This document shows, in pieces, positions 52,065 through 60,716 of a stretch of 64,000 nucleotides of DNA (within the stretch, counting starts at the first letter, position 1; each line of letters begins with the position of its first letter). Both the position numbers and the translations under genes were made by a program. Origin of the DNA: Kribbella soli (GTDB lineage Bacteria > Actinomycetota > Actinomycetes > Propionibacteriales > Kribbellaceae). Location of the stretch: positions 248,001 to 312,000 of the forward strand of contig NZ_SJJZ01000001.1 of the NCBI RefSeq assembly GCF_004331345.1, read 5' to 3'. The notes under the pieces are model-generated. The model worked only from the letters and a program-made list of their open reading frames with translations. It had not been told where the DNA came from and searched no databases.

Positions 52065-53185
52065 TGGCGAAGCCTGTTGTTGTCTACGGCGCCTCCGGCT
52101 ACACCGGCCGCCTGGTCTGCGAGTACCTGCGCCAGTACCACGTCCCTTTTGTGGCGGCTGGACGTGACGAGGCGAAGCTCAAGGCCTCTATGGAGTCACA
52201 TGTCCCTGGCATCGAGACGGCTGACTACGAGATCGCAGCAGTCGACCACGACGTCGCTTCACTCACCGATCTGTTCACAGGCGCTTCCGTCGTACTGAAC
52301 ACGGTCGGACCGTTCAGTGAGCTCGGTCCGGCGGCTGTGGAAGCAGCACTCGCAGCAGGTGCGCACTACACCGACACGACCGGTGAGCAGGACTGGCTGA
52401 TGACCTGCGACGAGAAGTACGGTCAGCAGTTCGCTGAGGCCAACCTGGTGCTCGCACCGGGTATTGCGCAGATGTACACCACCAGCGAGATCGCCGCGCA
52501 GCTGTGCCTCGAGCAGCCCGGTCTGGACACCCTGGACATCGCCGTCTTCTGGGGCGGCAGCCCGACCATCGCATCGACCCGCACGATTCTGGTGAACGCT
52601 GCGACGTCGAAGGCGCACTACCTGGAGAACAACCAGTACGCCGAGTTCCCCGAGCAGGGCCTGGTGTCGTTGGTGGTGCCCGGACAGCACGAGCTCGCTT
52701 TGTCGCTGCCCTGGGGTGGCATGTCGCACCCGGTGTGGTTCAAGCGCGATCCGCGGGTGGCGAACTGCAAGGCGCAGGGCGGTGTGTTCAACGCCGCGCT
52801 GATGAACGGGGTCCCGCAGATCGTTGCCGCGGCGCTGGAAGCCACGAAGGACATGTCGCCCGAAGACCGCAACACCGCATTGACCGAGACCGCTCGCCAG
52901 GTGATGAACGAGATGCCGCCCCGGGAGAACCCGCGCGTCAACAAAACGCTGGACTCGGTGCACGCCTCCGGACCGCTCGGGCGGGCGCATTGCGTCATCC
53001 ACGGCAACAGCAACTACCAGCAGACCGGTCTGCTCCAGGCGTTCGCGGCGTACTCGCTGCTGCAGACGCCACCTAAGCGGGTCGGTTTCGCGAGCGGCTG
53101 CCAGGCATTCGGTCACCGCGAGCTGCTCGGCGTACTGCGGAGCTTCGGGCTGGTGTCCGAGCCGCAGCTGACGGTGCAGCACTAG
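52064..53185 (+). CDS. Saccharopine dehydrogenase-like NAD(P)-binding oxidoreductase
   Basis: A 373-residue protein starting V-V-V-Y-G-A-S-G-Y-T-G-R-L-V (Rossmann motif). The N-terminal domain is saccharopine-dehydrogenase-like; the C-terminal part is typical of the trans-acting enoyl reductase group, with L-N-T-V-G-P-F and G-A-H-Y-T-D-T-T-G-E. ATG 52064 overlaps the SDR stop by one base; an upstream GTG at 52061 also exists. Predicted to reduce a carbonyl or double bond in the operon's pathway, substrate unknown. Confidence 0.85.
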   Translation: MAKPVVVYGASGYTGRLVCEYLRQYHVPFVAAGRDEAKLKASMESHVPGIETADYEIAAVDHDVASLTDLFTGASVVLNTVGPFSELGPAAVEAALAAGAHYTDTTGEQDWLMTCDEKYGQQFAEANLVLAPGIAQMYTTSEIAAQLCLEQPGLDTLDIAVFWGGSPTIASTRTILVNAATSKAHYLENNQYAEFPEQGLVSLVVPGQHELALSLPWGGMSHPVWFKRDPRVANCKAQGGVFNAALMNGVPQIVAAALEATKDMSPEDRNTALTETARQVMNEMPPRENPRVNKTLDSVHASGPLGRAHCVIHGNSNYQQTGLLQAFAAYSLLQTPPKRVGFASGCQAFGHRELLGVLRSFGLVSEPQLTVQH

Positions 53186-53206
53186 AGGAGTTCCAGAGGA
53201 GTTACT

Positions 53207-54772
53207 GTGCGGCTGGTCGACTACCTGGACAAGGGCGCATCGCTGGCGCCGGACGCCTCCTGCCTGACCACGGACGGCGAGACGCTGACGTACGCCGACG
53301 TACAGCAGCTCTCGTACCGGATCGCGGGCGCGCTGGCGGCAACCGGCGTACGGCCGGGTGGCAAGGTGGCGATCCTGGCCGCGAACGACCCGGTGGCGTT
53401 CAGTTGCGTGTTCGGGATCAGCCGGGCCGGTGCGGTCTGGTGCCCGATCAACCCGCGCAACGAGGCCGCCGAGAACCGTGAACTGCTCGACCAGTTCGAC
53501 TGCGAAGTACTGATCTACCAGGCGGCGTTCGCGCCACTGGTGGACCGCATTCGGGACTCACTGCCGAAGGTGCACACGTTTGTCTGCCTCGACGGGGAGC
53601 CCTCCAGCTCCGGCCCCACCCCCCACCCTGTTGGCCGGAGCACTGTCGGCTGGGACGCGTTCTGCGGGGGCGCGTCCCAGCCGGCACCTGATCTGACCGA
53701 CCCGGACGATCTGGCGATGATCGTCGGGACCGGCGGCACGACCGGGCGCCCGAAAGGGGTCATGCTCGGCAACAGCAACCTGGAGACGATGACCGCGCTC
53801 ACGCTGATCGGGTACCCGTTCGGCGAGCGACCGGTCTATCTGGCGCTGGCACCGCTGACACACGCAGCAGGTGTGCTGTGCTTCCCGGTGCTCGCATCCG
53901 GCGGCGAGATCGTGATCATGCGAGCTCCCGACGTACATGCCTTCCTGGAGCTGATACCGCGCCACGGGGTGACCCACACGTTCTTGCCGCCGACGCTGAT
54001 CTACATGGTGCTGGCAGCGCCGGAGCTCGACTCCACGGACCTGTCGTCGCTGCGGTGCTTCTGGTACGGCGCCGCGCCGATGTCGGTCGCCCGGCTCGAG
54101 GAGGCGCTGCGGCGGATCGGTCCGGTGATGGCCCAGCTGTTCGGGCAGACCGAGGCGCCGATGATGATCTCGATGCTGCCGCCTAGTGACCACTTCGACG
54201 CAAAGGGCCATAGTGCGCGGGGACGGCTGTCATCCGCGGGACGGCCGTCCCCGCTGGTCACGGTGGCGATCATGGGAGCGGACGGCACGCTGCTCCCGCA
54301 CGGTGAGCGCGGCGAGATCGTGGTGCGCGGGTCGCTGGTGATGCAGGGGTACTACCGGAACGCCGAGGCGACCGCAGCGGCTTCGGCGTACGGCTGGCAC
54401 CACACCGGCGACATCGGGTACCTGGACGACGACAACTACCTCTACATCGTCGACCGGGCGAAGGACATGATCATCACCGGCGGCTTCAACGTGTACTCCA
54501 CCGAGGTCGAGCAGGCGCTGATGGCGCACGCCGACGTACAGGACTGTGCAGTGATCGGCCTGCCGGACGAGAAGTGGGGCGAGCGGGTCGTGGCCGTCGT
54601 ACAACTCCAGTCCGGCAGTGTGGTCGAGCCGGACGAGCTGATCGCGTTCGCGAAGGCACGCATCGGCAGTGTGAAGGCACCGAAGGAGGTGCTCGTCTGG
54701 CCCGACCTGCCACGCTCCAAGGTCGGCAAGGTGGTGAAGCCGGACATCAAGGCCCGGCTAGCTGCTACCTGA
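53207..54772 (+). CDS. Acyl-CoA synthetase (AMP-binding)
   Basis: A 521-residue adenylate-forming ligase. Motif A5-like G-T-G-G-T-T-G-R-P-K-G gives the phosphate loop, then F-G-Q-T-E-A-P, Y-G-W-H-H-T-G-D-I-G-Y and the hinge-region V-D-R-A-K-D-M-I-I-T-G-G with the C-terminal S-K-V-G-K-V catalytic Lys. It activates a carboxylic acid to acyl-CoA. The start is GTG 53207 after CAGAGGAGTT, 22 bp after the reductase. Last of the TetR-controlled three-gene operon; its end overlaps the GOLPH3 gene by 15 bp. Confidence 0.9.
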   Translation: MRLVDYLDKGASLAPDASCLTTDGETLTYADVQQLSYRIAGALAATGVRPGGKVAILAANDPVAFSCVFGISRAGAVWCPINPRNEAAENRELLDQFDCEVLIYQAAFAPLVDRIRDSLPKVHTFVCLDGEPSSSGPTPHPVGRSTVGWDAFCGGASQPAPDLTDPDDLAMIVGTGGTTGRPKGVMLGNSNLETMTALTLIGYPFGERPVYLALAPLTHAAGVLCFPVLASGGEIVIMRAPDVHAFLELIPRHGVTHTFLPPTLIYMVLAAPELDSTDLSSLRCFWYGAAPMSVARLEEALRRIGPVMAQLFGQTEAPMMISMLPPSDHFDAKGHSARGRLSSAGRPSPLVTVAIMGADGTLLPHGERGEIVVRGSLVMQGYYRNAEATAAASAYGWHHTGDIGYLDDDNYLYIVDRAKDMIITGGFNVYSTEVEQALMAHADVQDCAVIGLPDEKWGERVVAVVQLQSGSVVEPDELIAFAKARIGSVKAPKEVLVWPDLPRSKVGKVVKPDIKARLAAT

Positions 54773-55429
54773 TGCTCCTGCGGTGGACGCCACCACGATG
54801 GCTGCCGTGACGGCCGCCTGCATCTCGGCGACGGCCTTCTTCACCGCGGCCGCGGCCCAGTCCGAGTCGGCGATCTCCTTCGCCCGCTGCTTCAGCGCCT
54901 TCTTGTCCACCGCATCCGTGATGACCTTCGGTACGACGTTCAGCGCGCTGAGAAGAGCGATCAACGCAGCGGTGCGCTCGTTCGGCGCCGTACCGACTTT
55001 CAGCACGCTCTCCAGCCCGGCGCGCACCTCCTGCTCGTGCCGCGCATCCTTGGCCGGCCAACGCGTGACCGGGAACAGTCCGAGCACTCTGCCCTGGTCC
55101 TCCTCCAGCACACCCCGCTCCGCAAGCCGTGCCAGCAACTGGTTGCGCAGCCGCTTCGAGAGCGCACCGATCTGGTCCTTCGGCTTCTTGCCAGGCTTGT
55201 TGACCACGTACGCCAGGCGCTCGTCCAGGATCGGGTCCCCGGTCGGCGTGCCGTCCAGCACCTGCAGGCGGCCCGCCTTGCCGTCGATGGTGATGTCGAG
55301 CTTCCGGTTCAGCGTCAACTCGATCAGCACCGCGCCGGCCAGCGCGTAGTCCAGGCCCGGCGACCCGGCGACGGGCTTGCCGGTCTCGTCGTCGTACAGC
55401 AGCAACAAGAGGTCTTCGGCGATCAACAT
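54758..55429 (-). CDS. GOLPH3/VPS74 (GPP34) family protein
   Basis: A 223-residue protein opening M-L-I-A-E-D-L-L-L-L-L-Y-D-D-E-T-G-K, the classical GPP34 start, followed by a helical body and an Ala-rich tail. In eukaryotes GOLPH3 binds phosphoinositides and glycosyltransferases at the Golgi; actinobacterial members are common but their role is open. It stands alone, convergent with the ligase gene. Confidence 0.88.
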   Translation of the reverse strand: MLIAEDLLLLLYDDETGKPVAGSPGLDYALAGAVLIELTLNRKLDITIDGKAGRLQVLDGTPTGDPILDERLAYVVNKPGKKPKDQIGALSKRLRNQLLARLAERGVLEEDQGRVLGLFPVTRWPAKDARHEQEVRAGLESVLKVGTAPNERTAALIALLSALNVVPKVITDAVDKKALKQRAKEIADSDWAAAAVKKAVAEMQAAVTAAIVVASTAGASGSS

Positions 55430-55511
55430 GCCTCCAACCTAGGCATGCCCGCGGTTGGCGCACATCCGCCGCGCGGCGTACCTGCCGCATCCGCCTTTAG
55501 TAGGCCCCCGG

Positions 55512-55919
55512 CTACTCGCCGATCTTCTTGGAGCGCAGGACGATCTTGGCATCGGCCGCGGCACGGGTGCCGCCCGCGGGCTGCTGGCTGACTACGACCC
55601 AGTTGCGGTCGTTGATCAGCAGCCGGCCCTGTCCGGTGGCGTCCTCCTCGGTCAGATAGTAGAAACCCGCCGCCTGCATCGTGTCCTGGGCCAACTGGTG
55701 GTTCAGCCCGACCACATTCGGTACCACCGCTGTTTGAGCAGGCGAGGTCGAAGTGGGCGGCAAGGGAGTGGGAGTGGGCGACGAAGCGGCGGTCACAGTC
55801 GTCGCTGTCGTCGCAGTGACAGTGACTTGTGAATCCGGCGTTCCAGAGCTGCCACAGGCCACCAACAGAAACAGCATCCCGCCGAGCGAACCGACTGCGA
55901 ACCAGCTTCGAGCTGCCAT
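55512..55919 (-). CDS. PASTA-domain lipoprotein
   Basis: A 135-residue protein with a lipoprotein signal ending L-L-V-A-C-G-S and a Thr/Pro-rich linker. A single PASTA domain follows (V-V-P-N-V-V-G-L-N-H-Q-L-A-Q ... V-V-V-S-Q-Q-P-A-G-G). PASTA domains bind muropeptides or beta-lactams; a stand-alone lipid-anchored unit is presumably a cell-wall sensor or scaffold. ATG 55919 was taken instead of a longer frame to 56009, which would enter the iron-box region. Confidence 0.85.
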   Translation of the reverse strand: MAARSWFAVGSLGGMLFLLVACGSSGTPDSQVTVTATTATTVTAASSPTPTPLPPTSTSPAQTAVVPNVVGLNHQLAQDTMQAAGFYYLTEEDATGQGRLLINDRNWVVVSQQPAGGTRAAADAKIVLRSKKIGE

Positions 55920-56010
55920 CTGCTCCCCGTCCGAGGTCGTCCTACCAGTGTGGACGACTGCGGGCGCCGCCGGGATACGGGCCGGTTTCGATGCGGACTC
56001 AGCTATCAAG

Positions 56011-56029
56011 TAAGGTAAGCCTTAGCTAA
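56011..56029. promoter_or_regulatory. Iron box (DmdR/IdeR-type)
   Basis: On the minus strand TTAGCTAAGGCTTACCTTA matches TTAGGTTAGGCTCACCTAA at 15 of 19 positions. It lies 31 bp upstream of the siderophore gene pair at 56061, where a DtxR-family repressor would shut off transcription in iron-replete cells. Confidence 0.85.
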
Positions 56030-56060
56030 TCAGGTACGCCATCTCGAAAGCAGAGCCGCC

Positions 56061-56657
56061 ATGACCAGAGCACTGCCCGAGCCGACGTACCGGCGCTTCG
56101 TCGCCGGCCTCGGCACCTTCAGCCTCCGGCCGTTCGACCTCGCCGAGGACGTGACCACGCTGCACAGTTGGGTCACCCAGCCGTACGCGCGGTACTGGGG
56201 TCTGCTGACCGCGTCCGTCGCCGACGTGCACGCGGAGTACCTCCGGATCGCGGAGAGCACGCACCACCAGGCCTTCCTCGGCGAGCACGACGGGCGGCCG
56301 GCGTTCCTCATGGAGCGCTACGAACCGTCGTACGACGCGGTCGGCCGGACGTACGACGTGGCGCCGGGCGACATCGGCATGCACGTCCTGATCGGGCCGC
56401 CGACTGTGCCGGCCGCGCCGATCCCCGGGTTCACCGGGGCCGTGTTCGAGACGATCATGGACAGCCTGTTCAGCGATCCGCTGGTCGACCGGGTGGTGGT
56501 CGAACCCGACGTACGGAACGTGAAGATCCAGGCGCTGAACGCGCGGATGGGGTTCCGCAAGCACAGCGTCGTACGGCTTCCCGACAAGCAGGCGTGGTTG
56601 AGCTTCTGCACGCGTGACCAGTACGCCGAGGCGCATCGAATGAACGAGGCAGGCTGA
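56061..56657 (+). CDS. Siderophore acyltransferase, DesC-like GNAT
   Basis: A 198-residue acyltransferase of the IucB/RhbD/DesC type. It starts with F-S-L-R-P-F-D-L-A-E-D and contains A-F-L-M-E-R-Y-E-P and the C-terminal N-V-K-I-Q-A-L-N-A-R-M-G-F typical of siderophore acyltransferases that acylate N-hydroxydiamines with succinyl- or acetyl-CoA. It is directly downstream of the iron box and shares an A base of ATG/TGA with the next gene. Assigned desC-like by context; final product unknown. Confidence 0.88.
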   Translation: MTRALPEPTYRRFVAGLGTFSLRPFDLAEDVTTLHSWVTQPYARYWGLLTASVADVHAEYLRIAESTHHQAFLGEHDGRPAFLMERYEPSYDAVGRTYDVAPGDIGMHVLIGPPTVPAAPIPGFTGAVFETIMDSLFSDPLVDRVVVEPDVRNVKIQALNARMGFRKHSVVRLPDKQAWLSFCTRDQYAEAHRMNEAG

Positions 56658-58351
56658 TGAATCACTGGACTGTGGTCAACCAGGCGTTGGTGCGGAAGGC
56701 TTTGGCGGAGTTCACGCACGAGCGCATTCTCGAACCCGTTGCTGTTGGCGACAGATATGCCGTCGGCCGATACAGCTTCACAGCGCGGCATTATCCCTTG
56801 AATCATTGGGATATCTCAGACGTCGTGCGCGACGACGGCTCGGCGGTCGATGCGCTGGAGTTCATCACCGAGTTCCACGAGCAGCTCGGGATCGGGCGCG
56901 AGATGCTGCCGGTGTACCTGGAGGAGATCAGCAGCACGCTGGCGTCGGCGGCGTACAAGCTGTCGAAGCCGGACCTGACGGCGGCGGACCTGGTCACCGC
57001 GGACTTCCAGACCATCGAGGCCGGGATGACCGAGGGGCATCCGTGCTTCGTCGCGAACAACGGGCGGCTCGGGTTCGGCCTCACGGACTATCTGGCCTAT
57101 GCACCGGAGACCGGCGCGGGCGTGCAGCTGAGCTGGATCGCGACCCGGCGGGACCGGACCACTGTTTCTTGTAGTTCTTCCTTGGCGTTCGACGAGTTGA
57201 TGCGGTCCGAGTTGGGGGACGACGTACTCGCACGGTTCGCCGTTGTTGCTGATCCGGCGGAGTACGTTTACATGCCCGTGCACCCTTGGCAGTGGGACAA
57301 CAAGACGTCGATCACGTTCGCCGCCGACATCGCCCAGCGGCACATCGTGCACCTCGGATCGACGGACGACGTGTACCAGCCGCAGCAGTCGATCCGGACC
57401 TTCTTCAACCGGTCCGAGCCGTCCCGGTGCTACGTGAAGACGGCGTTGTCGGTGCTCAACATGGGGTTCATGCGCGGGCTGTCCCCGTCGTACATGGCCG
57501 CGACGCCGGCGATCAACGACTGGGTGCACTCGGTCGTCTCGAACGACGTTGTCCTGAAGCGCTACGGCTTCACCGTGTTGCGCGAGATCGCGGCGGTCGG
57601 GTACCACAACCGGTACTACGAGAACGCGACCGAGAAGACCTCGCCGTACCGGAAGATGCTGTCGGCGCTCTGGCGCGAGAGCCCGGTGCCGTCACTGGAG
57701 CCCGGTGAGCGGCTGGCGACGATGGCGTCGCTGCTGCACGTCGACCGGCACGGCGCGTCGGTGGCCGCGGCGCTGGTACGGGCGTCCGGCCTCGCGCCGG
57801 CGGACTGGCTGCGCGCGTACGTCGACGCTTATCTGATCCCGTTGCTGCACAGCTTCTACGCGTACGAACTGGTATTCATGCCGCACGGCGAGAACCTGAT
57901 CCTGGTACTGCGGGACGCGATCCCGATCCGGGTGATCATGAAGGACATCGCCGAGGAGATCGCCGTACTGAGTCCGTCCACCGAGGTACCTGCCGAGGCG
58001 GAGCGGGTGCGGGCCGACGTACCGGACGACGAGAAGCTCCTGTCGATCTTCACCGACGTCTTCGACTGCATCTTCCGGTTCCTCTCCCCGCTCCTGGATC
58101 GGGAGGGTCTGCTGACACCGTCCGAGTTCTGGTCCGTGGTGGCGGAGGCGATCCGCGACTACCAGTCGGCGACACCGGAACTGGCCGAGGCGTTCGCGAA
58201 GTACGACATCTTCGCGCCGGAGTTCGCCCTCTCCTGCCTGAACCGCCTCCAACTTCGCAATAACCAGCAAATGGTCGACCTCACGGACGTGGCGGGATCG
58301 TTGCAGTTCGTCGGCACCCTCCAGAACCCGCTGACCGCCTCACCCAGCTGA
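56657..58351 (+). CDS. NRPS-independent siderophore synthetase, DesD-like
   Basis: A 564-residue IucA/IucC-family ATP-dependent synthetase. It has E-G-H-P-C-F, V-H-P-W-Q-W-D-N-K, V-K-T-A-L-S-V-L-N-M-G-F-M-R-G-L and H-G-E-N-L, the order typical of type C enzymes such as DesD that oligomerise N-hydroxy-N-succinyl diamines. With the gene before it, it makes a minimal desCD pair. The start ATG 56657 overlaps the previous stop. desA and desB are not in the window. Confidence 0.9.
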   Translation: MNHWTVVNQALVRKALAEFTHERILEPVAVGDRYAVGRYSFTARHYPLNHWDISDVVRDDGSAVDALEFITEFHEQLGIGREMLPVYLEEISSTLASAAYKLSKPDLTAADLVTADFQTIEAGMTEGHPCFVANNGRLGFGLTDYLAYAPETGAGVQLSWIATRRDRTTVSCSSSLAFDELMRSELGDDVLARFAVVADPAEYVYMPVHPWQWDNKTSITFAADIAQRHIVHLGSTDDVYQPQQSIRTFFNRSEPSRCYVKTALSVLNMGFMRGLSPSYMAATPAINDWVHSVVSNDVVLKRYGFTVLREIAAVGYHNRYYENATEKTSPYRKMLSALWRESPVPSLEPGERLATMASLLHVDRHGASVAAALVRASGLAPADWLRAYVDAYLIPLLHSFYAYELVFMPHGENLILVLRDAIPIRVIMKDIAEEIAVLSPSTEVPAEAERVRADVPDDEKLLSIFTDVFDCIFRFLSPLLDREGLLTPSEFWSVVAEAIRDYQSATPELAEAFAKYDIFAPEFALSCLNRLQLRNNQQMVDLTDVAGSLQFVGTLQNPLTASPS

Positions 58352-58496
58352 AGTACGGGCGTGCTGCGCCGACACACGGGATATCCGTTCTTGTGTTGGA
58401 GGTGAGTCGGTGTGGCCGTGGGTGCTGCTGGATTGGGCTCGGACGGTGGGCTGTGGATAACTTCGGCGGGGGTACGGCGTTCTGCGTCACGCTGGT

Positions 58497-58997
58497 GTGG
58501 TGCGTACAGCAGAAGCCACGCGGGACGGCCGCCGCTACGAGATCGTCGACGGCCGCCTGCTCATCACCGGCCCACAACCGCCCGCCCACCACGCGGCCGT
58601 CCTCGCCCTCATGGTCCTGCTGAAACACGCCAGCCCACCCGACCTACTCGTCTCCGTCGGCTCGGTCGCCTTCCGCCCGACCACCCACACCACGCTCCGC
58701 CCCGACGTCCTCGTCTGCCACCGCGACGCATCCGTCATCCAGCCGCCCCTACTGGCAGTCGAGGTCCTCTCCCCAGCCACGCGCACCACCGACGTAGTCC
58801 TCAAACGAGCCCTCTACGAACAGCACGGAGTCCCGTCCTACTGGCTCCTCGACCCAACCAACCAAGAACTAACCATCCTGGAGCTAACCCCGACCGGCTA
58901 CGAGTGTCAGGCCGTAGTCCAGGCCGAGGAAACCGCTCACGCCAGGAACCCGTTCCCGGTCGATCTCACACCCGCGAAGCTCTCAGGAGTCTATTGA
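58497..58997 (+). CDS. Uma2-family restriction endonuclease-like protein
   Basis: A 166-residue PD-(D/E)XK protein of the Uma2 family. It has the family's D-G-R-R-Y-E-I-V-D-G-R-L-L, H-H-A-A-V, R-P-D-V-L-V (catalytic Asp) and L-A-V-E-V-L-S (Glu-x-Val), followed by L-Y-E-Q-H-G-V-P-S-Y-W-L-L-D-P. The start is a double GTG at 58497. It stands alone; its end overlaps the carboxylesterase gene. The cellular role of Uma2 proteins is unknown. Confidence 0.85.
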   Translation: MVRTAEATRDGRRYEIVDGRLLITGPQPPAHHAAVLALMVLLKHASPPDLLVSVGSVAFRPTTHTTLRPDVLVCHRDASVIQPPLLAVEVLSPATRTTDVVLKRALYEQHGVPSYWLLDPTNQELTILELTPTGYECQAVVQAEETAHARNPFPVDLTPAKLSGVY

Positions 58998-60626
58998 GGT
59001 CCAGAAGGCGCACTGGTGTTCCTTGGCCAGGTCGGCTGAGGTGATCTTTGCAGGGGCGAGTGCCTGGACGTGGTCCTTGTTCTGGAATGGCTGCCAGCGT
59101 GGCTGGCCCGGACCGTTCGGGTTGCCCGTGCGTGCGAACTGCGTCCAGTAGCGCATCATCGTCGCGGAAAGTTGTTCCTGGGCGGATGTGCTCGGGCCTG
59201 GGAGTTGCTCGTCGGTGAAGAGGTACTGCAGTTCGGCGCCGTGGAATGCACCGGTCGGGAAGTTGGGCTTCGGGAGCGTGCTGAACCACGGAGCAGTCTC
59301 GTCGGCGAACTCGTACGCATACAGCGGTGTCTGCGCGGCAAGTACACGATCTCGATCGAGGACTGGGCAGCCCCACGCCCAGTCGGTAACGACGGCCGAC
59401 AAGGCCTCGCCGGCGGAACGGAACTGCTCCACTGGATAGCGGGCCAGGATCCGTTCGGCGTCCTGCTGGCCGAACAGCGTGTGGACTTCTTCGCGATAGC
59501 TGGCCGGGGTCGTCACCTGACCGGTCGCGGTTTCGATTGCCGCCGTGAACAGGCGGTGCTCGTCCCGCGTGGTCCCCTGGATGATCGGTACGTGGTTGAA
59601 ACGCCCGGTTGCGAAGGCGCGATCCGGGCTGAGCGGCAGCACGCCGCCACCAACGGTGGGTCCTGATCCGACACCGTCGTCAGACCACTTGGTGAGCTCG
59701 TCCGTAGGTTTGGCCCGCAGGCAGGCCGCGGCGGTACCCGGGTCGGAGCAGCCGACCTCGGCCGCGACGTCGAGGCCGTGCTGCTCGCGCTCGGACCGTG
59801 GCAGCGGAAACCAGGTCGGCGGTCCGGGCGACCACTTCCGCCCGGTGCATTCGGCGCTCTGCAGGATCGCCTTCTGGAACAGGCCCGCGGATCCTGGCGC
59901 GACCAGATGGGAACAGACGCTGGTGCCTCCAGCCGACTCACCGAAGATCGTGACATTGCGCGGATCGCCGCCGAACGCCGCCGCGTTGCGCTGAACCCAC
60001 CGCAACGCAGCCTGCTGATCTTCGAGGCCGAAGTTGCCCGAGAGTTGCTGAGCTCCGCCGTGGTCCAGCGCCGGATGAGCGAGGAAGCCGAAGATGCCCA
60101 GCCGGTAGTTGGGGCTGACTACGACGACCTGGCCGCGGTCCGCCAACTGCTGTGCGTCGTACAGGCTGCCGGCTCCATTGATGAAGCCGTTGCCGTGGAT
60201 CCACACCATGACCGGCAGCTTGCGTGCGCCGCTGTCGCGTGGCGTGGTGACGTTGAGGTAGAGACAGTCCTCGGTAGTGCTGGCCTCGTCGATCAGCCCT
60301 CCGGCCTGGGCACAGCGATTCCCGGGCTTGGCGGCGTCCCGGATGCCACGCCATGACGCGGCCCGTTGCGGCGATGCCCAGCGGAGTTCGCCGATCGGCG
60401 GTGCGGCGTAGGGAATTCCTTGGAAGAGCCGGGCATCCGCGGTGAGCGTGCCGCGTACTGCGCCGGCGTCTGTCGAGACCACGGTGTGCGCGGGAGTCTC
60501 CGGCGTACTGCGGTTGTTCGTCGTGGCTTCGGCTGCTCCCCCGCAGGCCGCTGCCGAGCTCGCGAGCAACGCCGCGGTCAGCAGCACTCCGAGCCGGCGA
60601 GAAAGGTCGAACCGTGGTCGTCTCAT
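58983..60626 (-). CDS. Type B carboxylesterase/lipase, lipoprotein
   Basis: A 547-residue carboxylesterase with a lipoprotein signal (L-L-A-S-S-A-A-A-C-G-G). Catalytic Ser lies in F-G-E-S-A-G-G, with an acidic residue in T-T-R-D-E-H and the His in G-A-F-H-G-A-E-L. The oxyanion motif H-G-N-G-F (H-G-G-G-F in most relatives) is upstream. It hydrolyses esters at the cell surface. It is divergent from a TetR gene, which likely controls it. Confidence 0.9.
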   Translation of the reverse strand: MRRPRFDLSRRLGVLLTAALLASSAAACGGAAEATTNNRSTPETPAHTVVSTDAGAVRGTLTADARLFQGIPYAAPPIGELRWASPQRAASWRGIRDAAKPGNRCAQAGGLIDEASTTEDCLYLNVTTPRDSGARKLPVMVWIHGNGFINGAGSLYDAQQLADRGQVVVVSPNYRLGIFGFLAHPALDHGGAQQLSGNFGLEDQQAALRWVQRNAAAFGGDPRNVTIFGESAGGTSVCSHLVAPGSAGLFQKAILQSAECTGRKWSPGPPTWFPLPRSEREQHGLDVAAEVGCSDPGTAAACLRAKPTDELTKWSDDGVGSGPTVGGGVLPLSPDRAFATGRFNHVPIIQGTTRDEHRLFTAAIETATGQVTTPASYREEVHTLFGQQDAERILARYPVEQFRSAGEALSAVVTDWAWGCPVLDRDRVLAAQTPLYAYEFADETAPWFSTLPKPNFPTGAFHGAELQYLFTDEQLPGPSTSAQEQLSATMMRYWTQFARTGNPNGPGQPRWQPFQNKDHVQALAPAKITSADLAKEHQCAFWTSIDS

Positions 60627-60677
60627 GTCGTACTCGCCTTCTCAGCTGAATTCGTGTGTGGGTCTCACTAATATAAA

Positions 60678-60690
60678 GTGTAAGGTACAC
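60678..60690. promoter_or_regulatory. Palindromic site between esterase and TetR genes
   Basis: GTGTA-AGG-TACAC lies between the divergent genes, 27 bp before the TetR start, in an AT-rich patch (TAATATAAAG). It is a plausible operator for the TetR protein. Confidence 0.55.
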
Positions 60691-60716
60691 ACGAAGTCAA
60701 CCGAGGAGCCGACCTG

